Assembly: GCF_001439635.1 (NCBI RefSeq)
Contig: NZ_LMBZ01000016.1
Location: 1 to 64,000 of the forward strand
Direction: 5' to 3'
Source of the DNA: Solibacillus cecembensis
GTDB taxonomy: Bacteria; Bacillota; Bacilli; Bacillales_A; Planococcaceae
Length of the DNA: 64,000 nucleotides
Both the position numbers and the translations under genes were made by a program. The notes under the pieces were generated by a model. That model ran no database searches. It saw nothing but the letters and a program-made list of their open reading frames with translations, and was not told the origin of the DNA. Positions 1-7,181 of the stretch are shown here, piece by piece; position 1 is the first letter of the stretch; every line of letters starts with the position of its first letter.

Positions 1-54
1 TTGAATTTTAGGTATCTAAACCCGAATTCAATCGAAGATGCTTTTTTTATTTGT

Positions 55-702
55 CTATACTTTTGGGGTCAGTCCCTTAATATCATATAAGTATTTTTTT
101 CTAATCACAATTTCTGCTATTGCTAAATTGAAAATCCAGCAAAGCCATACAGCAATTGTATATGAAAGACTGTAGGAAAGATCTAATCCACTATGTGTAA
201 TTGCGACAATGATATAAATAGTCATATTGGAAAAGGATAGAAAGAAACTTCTAGTGATCCATTGACTATGCCGTAAGACGTCTTTTCTTTTTATGTATAT
301 ATAAGCGAATATTGTTGTTATAAGCCATAGTGTATTTAAGGTAAGAAACCCTATTGTACTTGGCCAGCCACCTGTCGCAAAGAAAGAAACGTATAAACCG
401 GGAATAAAGTTTAACACAATAGATAAAACATAGACTCGACCATTCCATCGATGAAATGTTAAGAATTTCAAACGTAATCGCTTAATTATTCCGAGAGGTC
501 CTGTAAGGAGTGTAATTATCGCAAGAATAATATGAACTCGTATCATCAATAACCATAGCATTTGATTAGAAAGAAGTTCATCTTTTTTTGATAGGAATCC
601 CCGAAAACTTGGATCTACTACAAAATTCTTTGTTAGTGTATGCATTATCCACATTACTGAAATAATTGATAAAATCATAATTAGGAATTTGCGTTGCTTC
701 AT
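55..702 (-). CDS. DUF2306-type integral membrane protein
   Basis: The 215-residue product has an N-terminal membrane anchor followed by about five more hydrophobic segments. A polar stretch with the motif HRWNGRVYV near residue 85, between helices, is typical of DUF2306 (COG5395) membrane proteins, whose biochemical role is unknown. The start ATG at 702 follows a GGAGG-like sequence read on the minus strand. The gene stands alone, convergent with nothing visible in the window and separated by about 640 bases from the divergent PadR cassette. No catalytic or ligand residues can be named. The family call rests on the HRWNGR motif and the helix pattern; the function is unknown. Confidence 0.7.
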   Translation of the reverse strand: MKQRKFLIMILSIISVMWIMHTLTKNFVVDPSFRGFLSKKDELLSNQMLWLLMIRVHIILAIITLLTGPLGIIKRLRLKFLTFHRWNGRVYVLSIVLNFIPGLYVSFFATGGWPSTIGFLTLNTLWLITTIFAYIYIKRKDVLRHSQWITRSFFLSFSNMTIYIIVAITHSGLDLSYSLSYTIAVWLCWIFNLAIAEIVIRKKYLYDIKGLTPKV

Positions 703-847
703 ATACCGAACCTCCTCAGTTTTATAAAAGTTTAGAAGGATTAGTCATTATAATGGGTGCAAAGAGTATGCAGCGAATAATGCCCAACTAAACAAGTTAA
801 AACTTCTTCTTTAAAAGACCCTCCAGTTTTTCTGAATCCTTTAGTGT

Positions 848-1070
848 CTAATTTTTATTAAAATCATGCCCATTAATCGAATCGGGACCATCCGCATACA
901 TATCTCCAACTCCACACGGAACTAAAATAACCTTCAGCGTTCGGATCAATTACTACGTCATTAACGCCACTGTTGACTAGTCTTTTCTCTACAGCTGTTA
1001 CCAACTTTACTATTACATTTTCAGGCAAAAAAATTGATGTAGGTGCAAAAAAACTCAATAGCAATTGCAT
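848..1070 (-). pseudogene. Remnant of an unidentified gene, frameshifted
   Basis: An open stretch starting at 1070 encodes 65 residues (positions 873-1070). Its last ten residues look out of register: shifting frame near 915 gives an acidic tail with GDMYADGPDS and a stop at 848-850, which reads more like natural protein. There is no good Shine-Dalgarno before the start. I read it as the broken end of a lost gene and do not recognise the family. The flanking bases 703-847 and 1071-1278 hold no convincing gene. Confidence 0.3.
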
Positions 1071-1278
1071 TCATTTAATCGAATCCATCTTATAAAAAAA
1101 TTGAAATTTTAAAAACACAACCCTTTTTATACTATCAGACCGCACCATTATATATCATATTGTTTGGTTGAACATAATGAAATTGTGAATTATTATTATC
1201 AAATTTTTGAAATCTTAATCTATCCTTATTCGTTGGGATCCCATGAATCGTTTTAAATCCAATTATTCAGAAATTTCA

Positions 1279-1306
1279 TTGACTATATATCACTTTATGA
1301 TATATT
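1279..1306 (+). promoter_or_regulatory. Sigma-A type promoter of the PadR cassette
   Basis: TTGACT at 1279-1284 and TATATT at 1301-1306 are separated by 16 bases, 44 bases before the padR start. The left operator palindrome fills the spacer, so a bound repressor would block polymerase. Confidence 0.55.
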
Positions 1307-1334
1307 GATTTTAGATATATCATAAAGTGATATA
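1286..1334 (+). promoter_or_regulatory. Double palindromic operator, probable PadR binding site
   Basis: Two 20-base arms (1286-1305 and 1315-1334) are perfect reverse complements separated by 9 bases. Each arm contains its own palindrome, ATATCA-N5-TGATAT, at 1287-1303 and 1317-1333, with centres 30 bases apart, about three helical turns. The element lies over the promoter and just before the Shine-Dalgarno of the PadR gene. Autoregulation by PadR is the natural inference; the repeat itself is directly visible. Confidence 0.7.
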
Positions 1335-1349
1335 AGGAGGTAACAAAAT

Positions 1350-1673
1350 ATGAAATCTTTCGTGCAGCTAACGGATTCCGTTTTTTATATTATGGCTGCT
1401 TTTGCACAGCCAAAGCATGGTTATGCAGTGATGAGTGAAATTGAAGAACTCACAGGGGGCGAAGTAAAAATTGGCCCGGCATCGCTATATACGAATATTA
1501 AAAAGTTAATAGTCGAGGAATATATTGTGCTTTATGACGAGAGTGATTCGCGTCGAAAAGTATATACATTAACGGATAAAGGACGCTCGGTGCTACGTCA
1601 TGATATGGTACGACGGCAAAAAATGATTCACTTTGCACAAATCGGACTACAGGGGGAAATTTCACATGACTAA
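1350..1673 (+). CDS. PadR family transcriptional regulator
   Basis: The 107-residue protein is a typical short PadR winged-helix repressor. It carries the pattern HGYAVMSEIEELTGGEVKIG followed by PASLYTNIKKL, the recognition helix region, then the wing with SRRKVYTLTDKGR. PadR proteins act as dimers on palindromic operators, often next to their own gene. The start ATG at 1350 follows AAGGAGG at 1334-1340. The stop overlaps the start of the DUF2812 gene by 8 bases, an arrangement found repeatedly for PadR/DUF2812 pairs, so the two products are probably translationally coupled and functionally linked. The ligand that relieves repression is unknown. Confidence 0.9.
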   Translation: MKSFVQLTDSVFYIMAAFAQPKHGYAVMSEIEELTGGEVKIGPASLYTNIKKLIVEEYIVLYDESDSRRKVYTLTDKGRSVLRHDMVRRQKMIHFAQIGLQGEISHD

Positions 1674-2196
1674 AACGAAATATTTCACTTCAGGAGGCAT
1701 TGCATTTTCAGAGAAAGGTGATTTAACACGATTAAAAAAGTTTGCTAGCAAAGGTTGGAACGTCAAGCGTTATAAGGGAATTGGCTATGAACTAGAAAAA
1801 GGGGAGCCAGAAGAAGTCGACTTTAGTATCGATATCCATCATTTAGCAGAAGGCGATGAAGACGAATATTTTGCGATGTTTGAGTACGCCGGCTGGGAGC
1901 ATGTTTGTACAAATAATCATACAAATACGCATTTATTTAAGGCACCAGTTGGGACAGAGCCGATTTATTCGGACAAGGAAACGAAGGTGGAAAAGCTGTT
2001 GCGTCTACAAAATTCAATTATGCCTGCAGTTTGGATAACAGTAGGTTTCACAATAATAACTTACGTATTGATGCTGTTCTCAGGTGGGGCAATGAGCGCG
2101 GTGTTTGAAGTGTTATTTATAATCTTTTTAATGTTAATGGTTCCATGTATCAGTATGTATATTGCATTAACATATCGTCGTTTACGATTACAATAG
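1666..2196 (+). CDS. DUF2812 domain membrane protein
   Basis: The 176-residue product starts at ATG 1666, preceded by AGGGGGA, in preference to an upstream in-frame codon inside the PadR gene. Residues 1-110 form the soluble DUF2812 domain (motifs TSGGIAFSEKGDLTRLKKFA, GWNVKRYKGIGYELEKG, and AGWEHV). Two hydrophobic helices follow (about residues 120-165) with a short basic tail. DUF2812 proteins occur almost always with PadR regulators. They resemble membrane-linked accessory or anti-regulator proteins but have no established biochemical role. It overlaps padR and is followed after 12 bases by the M50 protease gene, so the three form one transcription unit. Confidence 0.85.
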   Translation: MTKTKYFTSGGIAFSEKGDLTRLKKFASKGWNVKRYKGIGYELEKGEPEEVDFSIDIHHLAEGDEDEYFAMFEYAGWEHVCTNNHTNTHLFKAPVGTEPIYSDKETKVEKLLRLQNSIMPAVWITVGFTIITYVLMLFSGGAMSAVFEVLFIIFLMLMVPCISMYIALTYRRLRLQ

Positions 2197-2208
2197 GGGG
2201 GGATAGCT

Positions 2209-2862
2209 ATGCAATTTTGGAAAAGTCCATTAGGTGCAACTGTTTTGTTTACGCTTGTTATACTAGCTCTTCAGTTTACGAATCTAGCAGTGACCATGCG
2301 AGAAATTGGGGGATTTGCTTTGCTAGCAATTGTAACGTTTATCATTCATGAGCTAGGACATGTACTATTTGGTGTTGCGGCAGGTTATCAGTTTAACTTT
2401 TTAACAGCAGGACCGATTACGATTGAGCGTGGCAAAATAAGTGCCAATAAAAGCTGGGCATTTTTCGGTGGCGTAGCAAGTTGCTCACCGAAGACGGCCG
2501 ATTTACAAACAATTAGTCGTCAGCATTTCTGGTTTGCAGCAGGTGGACCCATTATTTCGTTTTTAGTTAGTATTGGCCTATTTATTTTCGGTTTTTTGTT
2601 TGATTTACAGTGGGTAGAGTTGTTCGGTTTTCTGAATTTGGGGATTTTTATTGTAACTGCCCTCCCATTTAAAGGTGGGTTTAAATCAGATGGGCGTGTC
2701 ATGCTAGATCTACTCGCAAATGGTGCGGACAAAGAACAGCTTGTTAGCTCGATATTATTAATGAAGGAAATGATGTCACCAGCGCATCCGACTTCATGGT
2801 CAAGTCATTTAGTTGAGCAGACGAGAACAGTACAGGCGGCTGAAGGTACTTATAAGCAATAG
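2209..2862 (+). CDS. M50 (site-2 protease-like) membrane metallopeptidase, N-terminal part
   Basis: This is an intramembrane zinc metalloprotease of the M50 family. The zinc motif HELGH lies at residues 47-51 inside a hydrophobic helix, and the third ligand is probably Asp161 in SDG, preceded by a run of membrane segments. The reading frame ends at residue 217 shortly after a polar stretch. A second frame opening at 2813 continues with a well-formed soluble helical domain. Removing one A near 2855 joins the two frames smoothly, so the gene is probably a single protease of about 340 residues broken by one base insertion, or an assembly error. The catalytic part is complete. It is the third gene of the PadR cassette, 12 bases after DUF2812. 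Confidence 0.75.
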   Translation: MQFWKSPLGATVLFTLVILALQFTNLAVTMREIGGFALLAIVTFIIHELGHVLFGVAAGYQFNFLTAGPITIERGKISANKSWAFFGGVASCSPKTADLQTISRQHFWFAAGGPIISFLVSIGLFIFGFLFDLQWVELFGFLNLGIFIVTALPFKGGFKSDGRVMLDLLANGADKEQLVSSILLMKEMMSPAHPTSWSSHLVEQTRTVQAAEGTYKQ

Positions 2863-3244
2863 CTACTTATTGTTTTATTTTGATTTACTTACAAGTGGGT
2901 TTGAAGTTGCATCGCAAGAGATTAAGGCTTATAAAGCACTGCCAGTGACGAAGAAAAATAAAATGATGATGCAGTTTTTAACGCATGTAAAGCAACTGGA
3001 TTTGGTTATGCAAGAACGAGGAACGGTAGAGCAATTGCGAGTGCTACATCGTATGATGATGCCGGTTGAGCCGATTAGTTATAAGCGCAGTGAATGGATG
3101 ATTGCAAAGCTAGCTGGTAATAAAGCGTTGGCGACAAAAAAGCTAGCTGAACACCGCGCTCAAATTGAAAAAGGGAAATCGCTTTATGGTTTTTATTTTG
3201 CTGAAGAAAGGTTGACAGATTTAGTTGAGGCGCATTTAAAATAA
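2813..3244 (+). CDS. C-terminal domain of the M50 protease gene, in a shifted frame
   Basis: This frame is in +1 register relative to the preceding protease and overlaps it by 50 bases. The plausible protein part begins about residue 15 (LLFYFDLLTSGFEVASQ) and runs 125 residues as an amphipathic, lysine-rich helical domain to the stop at 3244. The only start is a TTG without a Shine-Dalgarno sequence at useful distance, so independent translation is unlikely. The most economical reading is that it is the C-terminal cytosolic domain of the same protease, separated by a frameshift. I do not recognise this domain. Confidence 0.5.
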   Translation: MSRREQYRRLKVLISNSYLLFYFDLLTSGFEVASQEIKAYKALPVTKKNKMMMQFLTHVKQLDLVMQERGTVEQLRVLHRMMMPVEPISYKRSEWMIAKLAGNKALATKKLAEHRAQIEKGKSLYGFYFAEERLTDLVEAHLK

Positions 3245-3507
3245 TAATTCCAACTAATACTTTTTTCGAAGTGGTAATTTTTAATGAAAGAGATTAAAGA
3301 GGGACAGTAAAATAGAGGCAATCAATGTCATGCTTAAAAAAGCACCAAGTAATATGAGTGATTTTGTACTTTTAACCTTATAAAAAGACATATTTAAATA
3401 ATATCAAAGTTCAATCGCTTCATATATAAAATTTGATAACGAGCTTTATAGTTGATTTTACTGGAGGGTATAATTGAGGGGGATGTGTTGAATTTTAGGG
3501 TTCTAAA
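3245..3507. other. Intergenic region without a convincing gene
   Basis: A 36-codon hydrophobic frame on the minus strand (3281-3391) lacks a Shine-Dalgarno sequence. The right end carries a short palindrome TTTTAG-N4-CTAAAA (3494-3509) that overlaps the start codon of the next gene and recurs in part at the first bases of the window (TTTAG-N4-CTAAA). Confidence 0.3.
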
Positions 3508-4452
3508 ATGAGAAAATTTAATTTGAGAAATGGGGTATTAAAGGTGAAACAAAAACCCATATATGTGGAAATAAATATGAATGCGCCCATTGATACGGTT
3601 TGGGAATATACACAAAATCCAAAATTACACGAGCAGTGGGATTTGCGATTTTCGGAAATTAACTACATTCCAAAAAAAGCGGAGGATTCACCACAAACTT
3701 TTACATATAAAACAAATGTATTACCGTTTATTTCTGTCGAGGGCTGGGGTGAAAGTAAGGGAACACATCATAAACAGAATGGCTCGAGAACGTCATCATT
3801 GCACTTTGGAACCGAACAAAGAATATCGCCAATCGTACAGGGGAAAGGTTACTGGCAGTATGTACCAAAGGGGGATAAGTTAACTTTTCTGACGCAATAT
3901 GACTATGATGCACGATATGGCAAAATAGGGCAGGCTTTTGATGTTGTTTTTAGACCACTTATAGGATGGGCGACAGCACTTAGCTTTGATGTACTAAAGA
4001 GATGGATTGATACGGGAGAGCCGCCAGCACTACAGTATCGCCGCTTCTTTTTATCGATCCTTATTTCAATATTATTTTTCTTTATTTGGTTTTATCAAGG
4101 GCTTGTTCCTAAATTAATCGTTGTTCATCCAGAAGAAGTCGCCCTAATTTCAGCGATTAGTGGAATAAAAGGTACTGCCGCACAATTAGTGGTACAAGGA
4201 ATTGGGGTTGCCGAAATACTGTTTAGTTTAATCTGGCTCATGCCTATAAATAAGCGCCCATTATACATTCTTCAAATTGCTTTATTTCCAATGTTATTGA
4301 TTAGTGCAGTTGCAGCAAGTAGTGCAACGTTAACAGGTCCCTTTAATGTGTTGACATTAAATATAGCTTTATTCGTATTATCCATTATTGGTTTTGTATT
4401 ACATCAAAACATTCCAACTGCCAAGAGCTGTAAAAGAAAGCGCGGTGAGTAA
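3508..4452 (+). CDS. yndG: YndG-like SRPBCC/DoxX-like fusion membrane protein
   Basis: The first half (about residues 15-160) is an SRPBCC (START/polyketide-cyclase fold) domain with the opening pattern EINMNAPIDTVWEYTQNP, a lipid- or hydrophobic-ligand-binding fold. The second half (about 178-305) carries four membrane helices resembling DoxX-like proteins. Length and order match B. subtilis YndG, and the next two genes match YndH and YndJ, so the operon is conserved. Its physiological role is not established. The start ATG at 3508 has AGGG seven bases upstream; an internal GTG at 3544 is an alternative with a weaker site. The stop codon abuts the next start codon, which suggests coupling. 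Confidence 0.75.
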   Translation: MRKFNLRNGVLKVKQKPIYVEINMNAPIDTVWEYTQNPKLHEQWDLRFSEINYIPKKAEDSPQTFTYKTNVLPFISVEGWGESKGTHHKQNGSRTSSLHFGTEQRISPIVQGKGYWQYVPKGDKLTFLTQYDYDARYGKIGQAFDVVFRPLIGWATALSFDVLKRWIDTGEPPALQYRRFFLSILISILFFFIWFYQGLVPKLIVVHPEEVALISAISGIKGTAAQLVVQGIGVAEILFSLIWLMPINKRPLYILQIALFPMLLISAVAASSATLTGPFNVLTLNIALFVLSIIGFVLHQNIPTAKSCKRKRGE

Positions 4453-5058
4453 ATGATTTACCAAAAATTATTAGGTGATGATTTTCAAAAGCTACATCCA
4501 AAATTACAAGAACGCTATTTATTGCCTTTGGAAGAACCTTTTGTAGCAACGGGTATTATGCAAAAAATCCAATCGGGCGCAAAAATTTTAACGCCTTTTT
4601 ATTCGCTCGCTACTAAAGTAAATTTCTTATTTCCTGAATCAGGTGAACAAATTCCATTTTCGATTCGCAACACATGTACCGTTTTACCGAATAATGAGTA
4701 TGAAGTTGAATGGGAGCGAGCATTTTATTTTGGAGATATCGTGCGTCGATTTGATGCAAAAATGACGATTGATACAGAGAAGAAAATTGTAAAAGATTAT
4801 TTAGGATCACCGTCATTGTTTTACTCCGATTTGCATTTTTCGGTGTCTAAGGAAGGGCGTTTAATCATTCGGTCAGGTGTGCAACGGTTTGTATTAGGCA
4901 AGCTAGAAATACCTATGCCGAAATTATTGGAAGGGCGAGTGCTTGTAGAGGAAGCATATGATGATGAACGTGATGTATACACCATTCATGTATCAATTCA
5001 TAATCCATTGCTAGGGAGGCTTATGATGTATGCAGGACAATTTAAAAAAGCTATATAG
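4453..5058 (+). CDS. yndH: YndH-like DUF4166 protein
   Basis: The 201-residue soluble protein opens with YQKLLGDDFQKLHPKLQERY, the signature of DUF4166 domains, which are otherwise found attached to saccharopine-dehydrogenase-like proteins. Beta-rich segments with RNTCTVLPNNEYEVEWER and SPSLFYSDLHF follow. No catalytic residues are known. Its ATG directly follows the TAA of the yndG-like gene, and its 3' end overlaps the yndJ-like gene by 29 bases. The three are therefore almost certainly cotranscribed and translationally coupled, and a shared membrane function is inferred. Confidence 0.8.
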   Translation: MIYQKLLGDDFQKLHPKLQERYLLPLEEPFVATGIMQKIQSGAKILTPFYSLATKVNFLFPESGEQIPFSIRNTCTVLPNNEYEVEWERAFYFGDIVRRFDAKMTIDTEKKIVKDYLGSPSLFYSDLHFSVSKEGRLIIRSGVQRFVLGKLEIPMPKLLEGRVLVEEAYDDERDVYTIHVSIHNPLLGRLMMYAGQFKKAI

Positions 5059-6601
5059 TCCGTTATCATTACTTGGAATCAGTCTTTTTATCATCACTTT
5101 GATACCGATTAATCATGTTGATTTTTTTATTTATTTAACAGTTGCACAACTTTTATTTGTGCCACTACTACTTCAATGTATCGTCGAGTTAAAAACAAGT
5201 GAGAAGGTAATAATAGCCATTGGAATGCTAGGGGTCACATTGGTCGCGTTTAACATAAACGAGGTACTATCGATTACTGGGGCTGGACTATATTTAGTAG
5301 CAACAGCAATGATTAGCTGGATTGGCATGCGCCGTTTTTTACAACGAGGATTTACGAATACAGCTGAAATCGTAATTGATATTGGAATGATGTATTTAGT
5401 CATTGGCGGTGTTTGGTTTTTTGCGTATATTGCAGGAATTGATACTGGATTTACACCACTTATTACTTGGTTAACCGCTATTCATTTTCACTATTCTGCG
5501 TTTTTATTTTGTATTTCTGTCGGTGTAATTGGTCGAATTACAACAAGCAAGCTGTATAAACCGATTGTCGTTGTAATTGCATCAGGGCCGATTTTAATGG
5601 CAATTGGCATTACGTTATCCACTACGATTGAAATCATATCTGCCATTTTATATATTATTGCGATTTATGTTTTATTTTTGGTCACATTACGAACGAAATT
5701 TTATCGTTTGCAAGGAATAATGATTCGACTTTCTATTGCAGCTGTTTGTTTCTCAATACTTTGGTCCGTTCTTTATGCGTACGGAAATTTTACAGGGCAA
5801 TCAATTGTCGATATTCCAGATATGCTCGCGTTCCATGGCTTTACGAATTGTCTATTTTTTGGTGGATTCACGATCGTAGGCTGGCTAATTTATACACCAA
5901 CGACAAAGCAGTGTTCATTTACGTTTCCTGCAAGTCAAATTAGGGGGCAACTAAAAACAAAAAATGAACCGTATCAGGGTTTAGTGGATGATATGAGTGA
6001 TTTTGTAAGCACTGAGAAGATGCATAAAGCAATTAAGCATTTTTATGAGCATACGAATGAATATCGACTTTTTGCAAGTGTAAGATGGCAGCCGTGGTTT
6101 TGGCCATTTGCTTTGATTTATAAAGGAATAAGCACGCTAACTCAACAAATTAATTTACCGTTATCAAGTAGAAAGATGGAGATGACTGGCAAAATTGTAA
6201 CAGTAGATGCGACAACGGATGGCAGGGAAAAGCCAAGAGCATGGATCCGAACAATTAATGAGAAAACAGTTTTCACAGCCATTTATTCGAAGCATACTAC
6301 AGAACATACATATATGAACATCGCATTACCACTTCCTTTTTCTACGATGATCGGTATTTTATATTTGCATGTGGAAGATGGCAAGCTTTATTTAACGACT
6401 CAAGCTGCAGGTGATGCGGGGATTTATTTAGCTTTTCATAAATTTATCATTAAACTGCCTCTTTCTGAACATTTTACAATTCAGGCAACGACAGAAACAC
6501 AATTAACTGCTTTACATGAAATGAAAATTTTCGGACTGAAGTTTCTAAAAATAAAGTATGACATTCAAAAGGCGAAAACAAATGATTTAAAATGGCACTA
6601 G
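5030..6601 (+). CDS. yndJ: YndJ family integral membrane protein
   Basis: The 523-residue product has about nine hydrophobic helices over residues 10-300. A soluble C-terminal part (about 310-523) contains the sequence ASVRWQPWFWPFALIYKGIS and a beta-rich region ending near the C-terminus. Length, helix count and position match B. subtilis YndJ, a membrane protein of unknown role. The ATG at 5030 is preceded by GGGAGG at 5014-5019 inside the end of the yndH-like gene. No transporter or enzyme motif is evident. It closes the three-gene operon; about 325 bases follow before the next hairpin. Confidence 0.8.
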   Translation: MQDNLKKLYSPLSLLGISLFIITLIPINHVDFFIYLTVAQLLFVPLLLQCIVELKTSEKVIIAIGMLGVTLVAFNINEVLSITGAGLYLVATAMISWIGMRRFLQRGFTNTAEIVIDIGMMYLVIGGVWFFAYIAGIDTGFTPLITWLTAIHFHYSAFLFCISVGVIGRITTSKLYKPIVVVIASGPILMAIGITLSTTIEIISAILYIIAIYVLFLVTLRTKFYRLQGIMIRLSIAAVCFSILWSVLYAYGNFTGQSIVDIPDMLAFHGFTNCLFFGGFTIVGWLIYTPTTKQCSFTFPASQIRGQLKTKNEPYQGLVDDMSDFVSTEKMHKAIKHFYEHTNEYRLFASVRWQPWFWPFALIYKGISTLTQQINLPLSSRKMEMTGKIVTVDATTDGREKPRAWIRTINEKTVFTAIYSKHTTEHTYMNIALPLPFSTMIGILYLHVEDGKLYLTTQAAGDAGIYLAFHKFIIKLPLSEHFTIQATTETQLTALHEMKIFGLKFLKIKYDIQKAKTNDLKWH

Positions 6602-6925
6602 CTTAAATTGAAATAGCAACGTTTCATGGGGGTACCTATTTATAGCACTCTAAAAACTTCATAATAATAGAAGTTGGCGGGGGTAATTAAACCCACCAAA
6701 ACCCATGCATTTACCACTATACACTCGACGCATTGTGAAGCGGCTGTGAGGTTGGTGTTAGTTTATAAATTAATGGTTATACAACAATTTATAAATAGGG
6801 AGGGAATTAACCCCGTCTATCTACTTAAGCATAAATACTAGCTTTCTTAATGGAAGGATCTAGTCAATACCTTAAACCCACCAAATTGTGAAACGGTGGC
6901 GTAGTTAGCGATTGTTTGATTATTA
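6602..6925. other. Intergenic region, no gene seen
   Basis: Stops fill all frames except a weak antisense frame that runs on from the YhgE end. There is no convincing gene, RNA or repeat in this stretch. Confidence 0.3.
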
Positions 6926-6984
6926 AAAAAAGCTATGCTAGGAAATCCAATTTTTATTGCGATTTCCCAGCATAGCTTTTTCAT
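6926..6984. terminator. Bidirectional hairpin terminator
   Basis: AAAAAGCTATGCT-A-GGAAATC (left arm ending 6948) pairs with GATTTCC-C-AGCATAGCTTTTT (6962-6982) with one mismatch. It is flanked by A and T runs, so it could stop transcripts from both the YndJ operon and the convergent YhgE gene. Confidence 0.75.
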
Positions 6985-7026
6985 TTGTATTGTTAAAATT
7001 AATTGCATCCGGTGCAGGTTATTCAA
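6981..7026 (+). repeat. Dispersed intergenic repeat, copy 1
   Basis: TTTGTATTGTTAAAATTA...CGGTGCAGGTT-TTCA here matches 29116-29162 at roughly four bases in five. Both copies sit immediately after a hairpin with a T-run. No coding sense was found. Confidence 0.5.
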
Positions 7027-7181
7027 AAAGGCACTTAATTCAACATATATTATCCATATAGATTTCCTACTGATCAAACAATACTCCCCATACGATAACC
7101 GAAGGTACATATCATAAATTTTTACAAACCTATGTTGAAGAATATCGTATGAGGGTAAATGTTTGCTTACAGAGGTACTTT

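Noticed and set aside
3281..3391. A 36-codon hydrophobic frame on the minus strand
   Set aside because: No Shine-Dalgarno sequence and no other support; mentioned only in the intergenic entry.
1..3510. Shared short palindrome TTTTAG-N4-CTAAA at the window start and at 3488-3509
   Set aside because: Too short, and in AT-rich sequence such matches arise by chance; no third copy was noticed.
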